Assembly: GCA_038373865.1 (NCBI GenBank)
Contig: JAXGGA010001190.1
Location: forward strand, 101,291 to 165,290
Source of the DNA: Uloborus plumipes
Taxonomy: Eukaryota; Arthropoda; Arachnida; Araneae; Uloboridae
Direction of reading: 5' to 3'
DNA: 64,000 nt
The stretch's first letter is position 1. Each line of letters opens with the position of its first letter. A program made the position numbers and the translations under genes. Of this stretch, positions 1 to 11,964 are shown piece by piece. The notes beneath the pieces were generated by a model that worked only from the letters and a program-made list of their open reading frames with translations, did not search any database and was not told where the DNA came from.

Positions 1-1467
1 TTGAAATTATAGTGAAATAAGTATGAATGGAAAAACAAAAGTGTAAATTTGTAAATAATCGTCCACTATCCTGGTTGAACACATTGATATTTTATGTAAA
101 ATGTGTAAATTTTACAAAGGGTACTCTGCTTTGTCACAGGTGAAAACTTGACTATCAAGCTTTTTAGCTAATTTTAAAGTGCATTAAATTTTTCTTATCT
201 TGCTTTTCTCCATCAAATCTTTAATGAAAATGTAACCTGTTAAAAGAGTTATGTTAAATAATTAGTTAATTATGTCAAATGAGCTGATTGAGCTTGACCA
301 ATCAAATAATCCAATCACACGTAGCTCTAATGCTCAAACTAGTCTAAATATGTATGGATATTTTTATCTCGTCAAAAGTCAGAAAATTTGGAATTCCTGC
401 AATAGTGTACTTTTCTAATTTATCTGTTTAGTTTTTCATTCATTGAAATATTCAGCAAGCTAAGAAGGAAATTTATGCATTTTATTTATAGACAGATGCA
501 TGCATTATTTATTGTTAATGTTATCTACAGGGCTTAGATTGCATGGTAGCTCACAGGAGCTCAGCTGAGGCGTTTTTCCATTTTGTGTGAATTTTCACAC
601 ATTAGATGGAATTCACTTTCTTTTATATAAAAGCTACAGGGTTCCTGACTGCATTTTGTTTTGAGTTAAGCCTTAATAATTTATTACCCCTGCAAAAAAC
701 ATATTTTAGCATCAGTTTGCTTAGTTTTTTAAAAGTGTTTATTCTTAGTCAGAAAGTGATTTCTCCTTTTTTTTTTTTTTTTTTTCAACACACAGTTTTG
801 GTTTTCAGAAATTCAAAATCTGTTTACCATTTCATAAATGAATGTTACGAAAATGCGACTAAGCAGTATTTCTGTATAAAGTACTAAATATGACAAGCCG
901 TCCAAAACATTAAACCGAGTGCTTCCACATTCCATTTCAAAGTAAAGTGAAATCCGCTTCAGTGCTTTTGAAAAATCTAATCTTTTTTCGATTCCACCGA
1001 CTGTTGTCTGAAATATCATGAAAGTGGCTTTTATGCAATTTTTATGCACTGAAAAATATTTCAGTCAATTTTTAAGCATCCTTTTTAAAAAACCTTTATT
1101 TTATTTTCTTGTTTGAAATACAGTTTTCAACAGTGCTAAAATTTATAATCTTGAAATCGGAAATTCGTGACATCTATTTATTTTGCAAAAGATAATCCTT
1201 GTGCTGGAAGGTAATATTTTCAACTGATTTTGTGTTTCGGATGCTAGAATAATTTGGGAACTAAGTTTTGTCTGGATTAATCTTAAGAAAATTCTATTTA
1301 TATTCTTTGTAATAATCATTGTGAAACGTAGCATATCTAGTGAGCAAACTCATTGAATGAGAGAGGTATCAGGAATGATCTATTAATATCGAATCTTTTA
1401 TGCTCATTGGAGCTTCATCTACTGTGTATTGTTGGACCACTGATGAGATGGAGAGGCGAACTTCCAA
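1..1467. other. AT-rich spacer, no gene seen
   Basis: Non-coding AT-rich DNA with a short poly-T run near 770-785. I see no splice-supported exon, RNA gene or recognisable repeat boundary. The open frames here are short and of low complexity. Confidence 0.6.
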
Positions 1468-1947
1468 TTTATAGGCAGTGGTGTAGGAACTTTATATAAA
1501 CAGGGGGAGCCCGGCATAATGCCAGATCTTTACGCTTTCGGGGGGACATTTTCGCCCCTTTACACACAAGATCAATAATAAACTCATAAATGTTCAAATA
1601 AACACTTTTTGTGAATAGAAGGAATTTAAAAATATTGCTAATATCTCTTTCCTCAGAAAGACAAGTTTAACTACACTTATGCATTTTTAATATGAACTTA
1701 GTTTTAGATAGAATATTTGCTCAAAAATAGAAACTTTCAAACTTTTCTAACAGAAAAAGTTCCAAATGTTAGCTTTAAAAAAAAGACTTTAGACGATTTT
1801 TGGTGACATTGCGTGAATTTCCTAGGAAAAGTAGATCACACATGTAAAAACAGGTTTGAGAAAAAAAATGTGCTACAGAACGTTGTAGTAAAGAAATATT
1901 CCAGGGGGAGCCAGAGCTTCCCCGGTTCCTACACCCCTGTTTATAGG
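1468..1947. mobile_element. hAT-type MITE (464 bp) with 8-bp target duplication
   Basis: The element at 1476-1939 begins CAGTGGTGTAGGAAC and ends GTTCCTACACCCCTG, which are imperfect inverted repeats. It is bounded by identical 8-bp copies of TTTATAGG (1468-1475 and 1940-1947). CAG/CTG termini with 8-bp duplications are the hAT superfamily signature. There is no transposase frame inside, so it is non-autonomous. Confidence 0.85.
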
Positions 1948-3840
1948 TGGAAACGAGAAAATCTATTATGCTGTAAGGATGACAGTTTTCCGAATTCAAA
2001 GCGGACAGATTGAAATCGAAGAAACACACTTCAAAATATATACTTCTAATAGATCACTTCTATATTCTATGTAATATTTTTTCCCCTACGAAACTAATTC
2101 AGATAGAATCCTCTAAGCTGTCTGCTGGCCAATTTTCTACTCTAATCCCGGTCCGACAGAAAAATAAATAAATAAATATTTCTATATACAGTGACAAACA
2201 TTTTTTAAATAAAAACTATAGGAGATGAGAGACAACAAAGTCAAAGGCTGAGGTATGATGTGTGCGAACATAGAGTTAGCATGTAATGCATGGTCACTTT
2301 TCCCATCTCCCTCACTTTTTTGTATTATTTACACCCTATATAAAATATGAATTCTTAGATGTTGTTTGATTATGAATAAATTTCCTGTCGTTTGTAGTGT
2401 TAAGGAAAGTGAATTATACCAATTTTATAGGGGAAAAAATAGTAAAGTTAAAACTAAATCTACCAAGAAGCCTCAACTTTGCAACATGTGTTCCAAAACA
2501 AAACTACCATCTGAGCATTTAAATGTCCTTAAATTAAGAAATTAAAAACAATAACAATTTTTCAGAAAGAGGGGGGAGGACCTATAATAAACCTAGACAT
2601 GACATGTTCAAATTTTCTTGCAAAGGCTACCAAGATCACTATCTAATCTTCATTTTAGTAGTTAAAAATCATATTAAAAAATATAACCAAAAGAGACTAA
2701 AATAGGTTAGTATAAATTATGATGTGGTATTAGATGCATGTAGGTTATAAATAAACATATGTTATCATGATGTGTATAATGTAAGTTTGAAAGAACATAG
2801 CACAAGTGAACTTTAAAATCAAAATAAGCTACTTCCTTTCAGATTAAAAGAAGTTGCTTCATTTAAATCAAAAGTTATTTTCTTTCAAATCAAAAACTTG
2901 ATTTATTTAAACCAATTGAAAGTAGCACTGTTGGAAACTTTTTTTTTTTTTTAAATTTGTATTTCAAATAAAACTCCCATGAGGGTAATATCTTCAATTT
3001 TACTTTTAAAAACTATTGGAAAATATTTATCATGTTTTCTTTAAAAAAAAAAACTGAGTTGACATTTTTATTGTGTGTTTAGTGTGTTCAAATTTCTTTA
3101 TTTTGTTCAGTTAGAATTTGAGAGAATTTATGTCTTAGAAATTACATCTGCTGTTGAGAAGACATTCATCACTGAAGTGCTCTTTTGATATTGAGTGTGA
3201 AGAGAGCATTTTTAATGTTAAAAAAATTATTCATCATTAAAGAAATTTATTTTAATGCTTGTTCGTCATTTCATACTTTCTCTTTTAACTTTTTTTTTTT
3301 TTTTTTTGTCCGTTTTCAAAGACATGACTTTTTTTTTTTTTTTTTTTTGTAATTTAGGTATAGTCTGTGAGAGTTGCTACAGGCAATAGAGAGGGAAAAG
3401 AACTTCTCAATTCAAAAATTATTAAAATACTTTCTAAAATATTCACTCACAAAAGGTAACTGTGATTAATCTATGTGGGCTTTGAGTAACAGAGCCTTGG
3501 AATGGAAGAAGCAGAAGGTGAATTTGGCGCTATACCAAACTCTTCCTCTATTCCATTCGTGATATTTTGATATCTACTTGGACGTGCTTGGGGATAAACG
3601 TTTTAATTTGTGACTCGGAGAATTAAACTCTGAGAATTTTGACCATACCCAAATATAAGGATTGAAAAATTGCGAATCTATCGATACTTGTTTCGACGGT
3701 TTGTTCACTGGTGTTCGGGAGAAGTAAGGATGACGTAGATATAAACAAAAAATAAAAAAAATAAATAAAACGCTCAAGTTTTAACAACGTAAGATTCCGG
3801 CAGATGGCAGCATCAATAACTCCGTTTCTAGACATGGAGC
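1948..3840. other. Spacer, no gene seen
   Basis: AT-rich non-coding DNA with homopolymer T tracts near 2940, 3290-3307 and 3329-3348. No coding or repeat structure is recognised. Confidence 0.55.
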
Positions 3841-3917
3841 TACTGGGTCATTCCACGTCAAATCATCCAGGGGTGTGCACCATGGGTCTTCAGATTTTTA
3901 TGAAACTTGGTGATACT

Positions 3918-4231
3918 GTTCTACCTAGAGCCGCTATATAAACAGGCCGACGCATCAAGATTAAGTTTCACCACTTTGGATCCAATTCCTTAACTTTTAC
4001 TTTCAAATTTTCATTGTTGCGGAGTAGGTTTACCAGAAAAAAGTTTTGGCACATTGCTAAGCTTCGCCAAATCCACTTGCCGCTAATAATTACTCATAGT
4101 AAAAAATTACCAAAACGCGATTACTGGCCAGAAAAGACAACCACTCAAACACACAAACACGAGCTGGATCCAAAGTGGTGAAACTTAATCTTGATGCGCC
4201 GGCTCGTATATATAGGGGCCTTAGTTCTACC
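3918..4231. mobile_element. 298-bp MITE, copy 1, with 8-bp target duplication
   Basis: The element at 3926-4223 starts TAGAGCCGC and ends GGGGCCTTA. It has long inner inverted repeats around GCATCAAGATTAAGTTTCAC. The flanking duplication is GTTCTACC (3918-3925 and 4224-4231). The right arm of the host palindrome has a single TTCTACC (rc at about 9470-9476) and no element, so this insertion came after the palindrome formed. An equal-length copy is at 52757-53054. Confidence 0.9.
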
Positions 4232-5328
4232 CATGGATATAAGAATATTTGGAGATTTTTAGATTAATATATCAATTACTTTCGGAATGGCAACACGTCA
4301 AAGTTTTGTCAAAAATTTGTCGCTTAACAAAATTTGCAGATCCAGCAGACGGACATACATCTACAATTTTTACTATAAAACAGTTATTTTTTATGCTAGA
4401 GGGGTAATTTTTTTTGCATTTTGTTCAAAAATGTACTGTTAATTGGATTATGCAGTTAGATTTAAGATTTAAAGTAATTAAATTACCTCTAAAAATCAGT
4501 AATCAGCAAAGTTGAAGATAATTTTAAGCACTGACATGGGTTCAGAAACCACCCAATAACATTTTTAGCGTTCCAAAACCACCAAAACCCATTATATTAC
4601 CGAAAACTAGATTAAAAATGAGAGAAAGTGATGCAATAAAATTGGTGGGGTTTTGAGTTTTACTTAGGTTAGAGATGATTAAAATTGCGTATTTAAAAAG
4701 TAACGAAATCAGTAAGAAGTTGTCTTCCACTGACCCAAAATAATACAATAACACATAGAAGCTGTTTTATAGCGCTTTAAGAACATGAATAATGAATATA
4801 CTGATAAGTAAAAATATTAATTTTAACATAAATATTATTCGACTACTATTTACAATGACTTCTGAAAATGGGAACTTACAACTTTGATGGGTGTTCTGTA
4901 GCTTCAGTTCAAATCCAAAGAAAAACTTCTGAAGTCTAGGTGGAAGTGTACATTAGTATAATTATGGGCAGAAAGCTTCCCCTTACAAATTTTAATAAGC
5001 TATAAATAGTTATATATTTTAAAATTACGTTTGATAGTTTTAACCAATAATTGTTTTTTTTTTATAAGTAACTATACGTTTATAAAACAGCTCCACAAAT
5101 TTCAAAACGATGTTTGGTGGCCAATTGCACTTAGAAGAACATAATTTGTCCCTGTTGGAATGATTTATTTCTTTTGCCTTGACAGTCAGTCCTTTTGCCA
5201 TCTTTGTTACTAATTTGAGACAAACGGGTTTCCGAGTGGAGACTGAAGAACTATAATTCAAATCAATGATATTAACTAAATGTCCGAACCACTTCTTTGC
5301 AGATGGAAATTCGTTGCTATGCTGACTT

Positions 5329-6125
5329 CTAGAATTTTAAACAACTCTTTTTAAAAGTATTGCACCTTTCATTAATATTTTCCATTAATTCTGATCCGAT
5401 TTTATAAAAATTACTCATATGTGATGTTTCTTCTGGAACTTCAATTAGGCACAAAATATGCTGAAGGGGAACAAGACGTTCATCTTGTCGTTCAGGCCAA
5501 TAGGAAGTTTCAGAAGGTCCATGTGGGTGCATAAAAATAACTGATGTCGTTTTCTCCTTCATTAATTTGTTCACAAACCCAATCCACCAGTTCTCCTCAT
5601 AAACGCAAGCGACATAATTATTTAGGTCTGGTTTTAAGATCTCCAACATAGATGAACATGCTGCTCCTCTAACGAAATCCCATCTAATGCATGTTTCGAA
5701 ATCTAGACTTGTTTGTTTTGCTGTGATTTCCTTAGTTGACAAGGGAAAGAAGAAATGAAAACTTTTCGTTCCTAAAATTGTTTTACCCGTCGAAAAACGT
5801 TCTTCTAGTTTATTTTAATGTCTGCGAATTTCCTCTTTTGTCAAAAAAAAAAAAAAAGAAAAAAAAAAGAAATCTTAGAAAAAAGACTACAACAAAACAC
5901 ACACATTTGGTGGGCATTTGTAATTTGAGTGGATTGATAAACATTTTGAAGATTTTTTTTTGTAACAGTTCTCTTGGCAGTTCCACCAATGCCATCACAA
6001 ACAGTTTTCCCATGACTTGTTGCATGGAAAGACCAACAAGCATCCATCATAAAATCTGATTTATGTTGACATAAGTTCATCATACTTTTGAAATTTTTGT
6101 ACTGGGCACTGCACCCATCAGTAAA
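5329..6125 (-). pseudogene. Transposase-like gene fragment, left arm of palindrome
   Basis: Read on the minus strand, 6112 to about 5850 encodes a segment containing TDGCSAQYKNF, then ATSHGK and VCDGIGG. After an A-rich tract (5841-5868) that breaks the frame, 5742-5329 encodes the C-terminus, including NYVACVYEENWWIGF, FMHPHGP and QHILCLIEVPEE, ending in a stop. From memory these motifs match uncharacterised, transposon-associated proteins of cnidarians and arthropods. SDG/TDG and CDGIGG would fit catalytic aspartates of an RNase H-like nuclease, but that is inference. The N-terminal half is missing and the gene is dead. The same family is broken differently in the right arm (6170-6692). Confidence 0.6.
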
Positions 6126-6169
6126 GTTTCTTTGAGGGATCCATCAGAGGTCATACTGTATATTACAGT

Positions 6170-6692
6170 ATGAACTCGGATCCCTGGAAATCCCTCAAAG
6201 AAACTCCGTTATGCTTCATATCAAATGACCTAAATCATGATGTTACATTTGTCTACTCTGTTCAACAGAGAACGACAGAGTATATTAAAGTTCAGTTTCC
6301 AAACATAAAGAAAGTGGAGTACTTGACTGATGGGATTTCAATAGATGGGATTTCGTTAGAGGAGCAGCATGTTCATCTATGTTGGAGATCTTAAAACAAT
6401 ACCGAAATTAATTATGTCGCTTGCGTTTATGAGAAGAACTGGTGGATTGGGTTTGTGAACAAAATTAATGAAGGAGAAAGCGACATCAGTTATTTTTATG
6501 CACCCACATGGACCTTCTGAAACTTCCTATTGGCCTGAACGACAAGATAAACGTCTTGTTCCCCTTCAGCATATTTTGTGCCTGATTGAAGTTCCAGAAG
6601 AAACATCACATATGAGTAATTTTTATAAAATCGGATCAGAATTAATGGAAAATATTAATGAAAGGTGGAATACTTTTAAAAAGAGTTGTTAA
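6170..6692 (+). pseudogene. Transposase-like gene fragment, right arm of palindrome
   Basis: The plus strand reads from near the palindrome centre through LNHDVTFVYSVQQRT and FPNIKKVEYLTDG. It then skips the middle that the left arm keeps and rejoins, out of frame, at the DNA coding WDFVRGAACSSML. The C-terminal block FMHPHGPSETSYWPERQD to the stop at about 6690 is almost identical to the left arm. The left arm lacks the segment before TDG and this arm lacks the segment after it, so the two arms carry different internal deletions of one gene. Neither can be functional. Confidence 0.6.
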
Positions 6693-7022
6693 AATTCTAG
6701 AAGTCAGCATAGCAACGTAATTTCCATCTGCAAATAAGTGAATCGGACTTTTAGTTAATATCATCATTGATTTGAATTATAGTTCTTCAGTCTCCTCTCG
6801 GAACCCCGTTTCTCTCAAATTAGTAACTAAGATAGCGAAAGGACTGACTGTCAAGGCAAACCATATAAATCATTCCAACAGGAACAAATGATGTTCTAAG
6901 TGCAATTGGCCATCAAACATCGTTTTGAAATTTGTGGAGCTGTTTTGTGAACGTATAGTTACTTAGAAAAAAAAACAATTATTGGTTAAAACTATCAAGC
7001 GTAATTTTAAAATATATAACTA

Positions 7023-7045
7023 CTAGGTGACCCGTGCGGAATTCC

Positions 7046-7090
<45 letters not shown>

Positions 7091-7876
7091 CTAAACTTAA
7101 AATTTAATACGACAATTTTTATTGGCTTCATTTGCACAACATCGCCATCTAGGACGAAAGTCATTTATGTACTTGGAAGTACCTGGGGCGGAGCCCCCTA
7201 CCTTCCTGTCTTTTCATTGGGTGAGAATGGAGAGTGGCATGAGCCTGGGTCATCGCCATCTACTGCCGTCGTTCTGACAACTTTTCAAAGAGATCAAAGA
7301 CACGTTCACTTTTACAACTACTACAAAAGTGATACCCTATATTAAAATCAAATACCCAAGGCTACTACTAAACTAAATACTAACGTTATCGCAAAACTAC
7401 CATAGTATTTTGAAACAATAAAAGTTACAATTAAGGTTTACCGAGCTAAGCCTTGGTTTGAAATGTCGCATTTAAAATTGATTTTAGCAACAATGTAACG
7501 GTTTTGACAGTTGAGCAAAAAATTTAACTTTTATCAAACTTCAATCGCTTATAAGTCGCTTAAACGTGAATTTTCGAGATTCTCGTTACGCGGCGCTAGC
7601 GGAGAAACGTTCTAAAGAACGCATTTTTTTTAATCTTTCGAATGAAATCAAAATGGAGACGATACGACAATTATTTCGCTAGATAGAGTCAATTTTGTGC
7701 CCAAAAATTGAAGTTCGAATAAAAAACGAACCGACACTTTTTAGAGGGTGGGTCTAATTTTCGTCAATAGCCCGCGGGATAAGCTTCAAAATCATAAATT
7801 TTCTTGCAATTCGATAAAGAAATGAGCGAGTTTCGACCGGGTATAGGATTCGGCTTAGAGAAATAATATATGGAGA
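7023..7876 (-). mobile_element. Non-autonomous Helitron, family 1, copy 1 (854 bp)
   Basis: On the minus strand it starts TCTCCATATATTATTTCTC and ends with the palindrome GCGGAATTCCGC followed by ACGGGTCACCTAG, with host A before and host T after. This matches Helitron rules: 5' TC, 3' hairpin then CTRR, A/T target and no target duplication. Removing it together with the next Helitron restores the sequence of the left palindrome arm (empty site 5006/5007). It contains an A-rich run (7050-7086) and about 220 bp, roughly 7130-7345, that is absent from its relative at 31911-32545. Confidence 0.85.
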
Positions 7877-7880
7877 TTTA

Positions 7881-8698
7881 TCTACTTATATTAAAAACTG
7901 AGTATCTTTCTAACTATCTTTCTTTCTAACTATCTTTCTATCTTTCTATGTCACGCTTCTTTCTCCTGAACGCCAATGACCTGAAAGTCGAACCAGGTAC
8001 CGATAGATAGGTAATTTTTCAGGCTTCATTAGTTTCAATTGATATAATTATACGATTTTAATTAGCAAAGATATCAATTAATAAGTAGTCAAGTTTAAAG
8101 CGATTAAGCCTAATAAATGATTAAATATGAAATCCATTCTTGCATTGCAAAACGTGGTTGCCATGAAACAGTGATAAAAATGATAATGAGAATTTTGAAT
8201 GAAGGCTTAACTAAATCAAACACGAAACTCATAAGCGGGCCACTTACGTAGAATTTTTATCGCTAGCTACTGGTAATATTTTGAAACATTTATTTGTTGA
8301 AGAGCCATCTACTTATATTAAAAACTGAGTATCTATGTCTGCTTTTTTCCTTTGAGCGAGCTGAACTTACTGAAACTTTCCTCACCATCTTGAAGGCGTG
8401 AAGCATCTCAATAATTCGAATGATTTTTTTTATACATATAGGAAAAAAGTAAAGGCGTGAAGCGCCTGTAAGCGAGCCGCCTTGGCGGGGAGTACTTTCT
8501 TTAAATTTTTTTCTCACTACTTTCAGGGCACGAAGTGCCCGTGCAACGCCGGGCCACGTACGTGGTATGTCTTGAAATCGAATGAACATTAAATTATATC
8601 AAATAATATAACTTCAGAATGAGGTAAAAGTTAGAGAGGGGAGACGTTATATGCATCAACATGCCGCAGGAAGCTAATCTAGCTGCCCTGGCAGCTAG
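7881..8698 (+). mobile_element. Helitron, family 2 (818 bp)
   Basis: Begins TCTACTTATATTAAAAACTG after host A 7880. Ends in the perfect palindrome CTAGCTGCC-CT-GGCAGCTAG, finishing CTAG before host T 8699. The left palindrome arm gives the empty site (5002/5003). A second 5'-terminus-like copy, identical for about 27 bp, starts at 8308. A hairpin GGGCACGAAGTGCCC followed by GCAACGCCGGG lies at 8526-8553, typical of a Helitron 3' end. The element may therefore be a composite of two Helitron ends. A short CTTTCTAA/CTATCTTT microsatellite is at 7907-7945. Confidence 0.75.
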
Positions 8699-9649
8699 TA
8701 CCTTATTAAAATTTGTAAGGGGAAGCTTTCTGCCCATAATTATACTAATGTACACTTCCACCTAGACGTCAGAAGTTTTTCTTTGGATTTGAACTGAAGC
8801 TACAGAACACCCATCAAAGTTGTAAGTTCCCATTTTCAGAAGTCATTGTAAATAGTAGTCGAATAATATTTATGTTAAAATTAATATTTTTACTTATCAG
8901 TATATTCATTATTCATGTTCTTAAAGCGCTATAAAACAGCTTCTATGTGTTATTGTATTATTTTGGGTCAGTGGAAGACAACTTCTTACTGATTTCGTTA
9001 CTTTTTAAATACGCAATTTTAATCATCTCTAACCTAAGTAAAACTCAAAACCCCACCAATTTTATTGCATCACTTTCTCTCATTTTTAATCTAGTTTTCG
9101 GTAATATAATGGGTTTTGGTGGTTTTGGAACGCTAAAAATGTTATTGGGTGGTTTCTGAACCCATGTCAGTGCTTAAAATTATCTTCAACTTTGCTGATT
9201 ACTGATTTTTAGAGGTAATTTAATTACTTTAAATCTTAAATCTAACTGCATAATCCAATTAACAGTACATTTTTGAACAAAATGCAAAAAAAATTACCCC
9301 TCTAGCATAAAAAATAACTGTTTTATGGTAAAAATTGTAGATGTATGTCCGTCTGCTGGATCTGCAAATTTTGTTAAGCGACAAATTTTTGACAAAACTT
9401 TGAGGTGTTGCTATTCCGAAAGTAATTGACATATTAATCTAAAAATCTCCAAATATTCTTATATCCATGGGTAGAATAGTCTCACCAAGTTTCATAAAAA
9501 TCTGAAGACCCATGGTGCAAAATCTCGTTTTGGCTGGATGATTTGACTTGGAATGTCCCTACTGTCTGTTTGCGTTTTGTGCGCCTGGCAGCCACGGACG
9601 CTTCCATCTGAAAAAGGGGAGTTAGGTTTTGGATGCGCACTACCCGATG

Positions 9650-10458
9650 CAGGGCTCGCATTCCCCCTAAAATTCCTAAAAAATTTCAGACCTCCTAAAA
9701 TTCCTAAAATTGTACTAAAATTTTGGGGCATTCCTAAAAAAATTAGAAAATTTACAGGAACTCTTTAGGGGAACTTAAAATACCATTCTGAAAGTATTTT
9801 GTAGCCAAAAGTGAAATTTCCCCTAGATATTTAGTGGGATAAATAGACATTTTACAAAATTTTTCATTAAAAATGCATTCTTCACACTATTTTTAATTTT
9901 TGGACAGACTTAAAATTCTTTCTCTTAAAAACGAACTATTTAATCTTTAAAACAGCTGTTTCACCATTTTACTTGAATAAAACAGAACCTGCCTGTGAAA
10001 ATTTTCGGTTTTTAGTTGTTTCTTACGTTCCTAAGCTCGATTATTTGCGAATTTCGCAATCTGTTTGCATCCGCTTCTATAAAACTCGCTCATTTTAGTT
10101 TACCGTGCAAATTCACCTCTTGGATATCGATAATTTTATTTTTACCATTAGTTTGCACCTTGCTTAATTTTCTTTTGTTTTTAGATTATTTGCAGGCTCA
10201 TCATTTCATGTCAACCTATTCAAAAATGTGAATCCTGTTGCATCTAAATCAGTTAAAACCATGAGCATTTTTAAAAAAGTATTATCACTTTTTTTGAAAC
10301 TTTTTTTTCGGTTCAAAAAAATATTTTGAAAAATTAAATGGATTTAAAATGTTGAGAAGGATGTTTGGTATATCATTAAAATTCCGGAATTGTGGTATAC
10401 AACAGATCTAGTAAACTTAGGCAAATGTTCTAAAAATATGAATTGTACTAAGCCAATA

Positions 10459-10490
<32 letters not shown>

Positions 10491-11819
10491 TTCTTTTTCT
10501 TACTTTAATTTTTTATTCAAAATTAGGGCTATTATGTCAATTATAATTATTAATTATTCCTACAGTTCTTTCAAATTTTTGCTCAACAGTTTTTTCTTCA
10601 CCAGTTGCATACTTTATCTGCTTATAAAAATGCATTTACTTATCACGTCTTATTTATTGAGTTTAAGGAAGCATGTATAAAATTATAACCTCAGCTTAAT
10701 TTGATATCCAGAATTGTTTACACTACTTGAAATAGCACAATATAATGTATTGTGATATTGAATATATATTGAATATATATAGGGGCAAGAAGGCAGAGTT
10801 GGAAAGCAAATATATGGGCTTTTGACAATACAATAAATATTACGCTACTCTGGTTTCGAAAAAGCAAAAGATTGTTGTGGGTCTGAAGAACTTTATGCAT
10901 AGGAAACTTTTCTGGAAATTAAGAAACTGCCGAAAAATCAGTTTTTTTTTTTTTTTTAGATAATCTTAAAACTTTGAAATCAAAGTGCATTAAGAGCAAC
11001 TAATAGAATTTATAAAGCTGTGGCATAACTTAATGATATATGCCGAGCATTTTACACATTAAGATTTTCTAAAGTTGTCCGGCAACGGAAAATCAATTGT
11101 TTTTAGTTCCTTAATTTACATTTGAAAATAAGGGGGGGGGGAGGGGGGGAGAGAAAATTATTAACTAAAAATTGTTTGGTGATGCAAGATGGTTTACGAT
11201 TTGTAACATAGAACATAACAGGCCACACGGGTAAACTTCACGAAATGTTTTACTAGATATGAAGAAAAAGCTTGAAAACAAAGTTATTGGAAAAAGTGAA
11301 AAAAAGAAAATAACAATAACAATTCGTAGGTTTATTGAAGTAACAAAAATATTAATGAGTTTAAAGAATGAATATTATCTCTGGGTCTAGTAAAATAGCG
11401 TTTAAAAACTGCTGTAGAAACCTGTTGTAGTTAAACATTATGGAAGTAATTGCTGAACGGAATTAATGTCTGTAGAAGCTGATCAAATGGAAAAACCCGC
11501 ATATGCCTATCTTTGAAAGTGAAAATTTTGAAAACATGACTGCAAGTTAAAGTGCCTTCTGGCTTATTAGCAGTTATATAACATTCAAAAATTATTTTTT
11601 TTAGTTTTGACTCTTTTTTTTTGTGCAGAAGTGTTTGAAGGTTGGAAGTTATGCTATAATAAATAATATGCATTTTCAGTTTGTTTCGTCGAGTACTACA
11701 ATTAGGGGCCTATTTTCAGTCAAAAAAAATCGTAAATTACCCCTAAAATTTTCCTAAAATTTTGTCAAAATGTTCCTAAAATTCCCCTAAAATTTTGAAA
11801 AAGTCTACTGCGAGCCCTG
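9650..11819. mobile_element. hAT-like element, about 2.2 kb, non-autonomous
   Basis: The termini CAGGGCTCGCA and TGCGAGCCCTG are perfect 11-bp inverted repeats. Flanks share CCGATG: 7 of 8 bases match if the boundaries are shifted by one base. The ends are rich in CCTAAAATT-type repeats. The interior is AT-rich non-coding DNA with an (AT)n tract at 10464-10490 and a G-rich run at 11131-11150. No transposase frame is visible. Confidence 0.7.
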
Positions 11820-11964
11820 CCGATGCCTTCAGCTTTTGTTCGCTTATTACTTCCTCGTTGCTTTTCCCCCCTATTTCGAGAAAGTCCGAGGAGACTTGGC
11901 TCGTGCGCAGATGCGGCGGAGGTAGTACGAAAAAATTTTAGACAGTAGTAGTATAATAGCTCTG

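Larger units (their letters stand above)
3845..9559. mobile_element. 5.7-kb palindromic transposon (two 3' halves head to head)
   Basis: The arms are inverted copies. Outer parts 3845-5010 match 8703-9559, and inner parts 5030-5720 match 6360-7010, with the centre near 6160 (TACTGTATATTACAGTA). The outer termini are near-inverse: GGGTCATTCCACGTCAAATC on the left against GGGACATTCCAAGTCAAATC read inward from the right. TACT flanks both sides, a possible 4-bp target duplication. Each arm carries the C-terminal part of the same transposase-like gene, read outward from the centre. Later insertions are a 298-bp MITE in the left arm and two Helitrons in the right arm. The superfamily is not identified. 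Confidence 0.75.
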
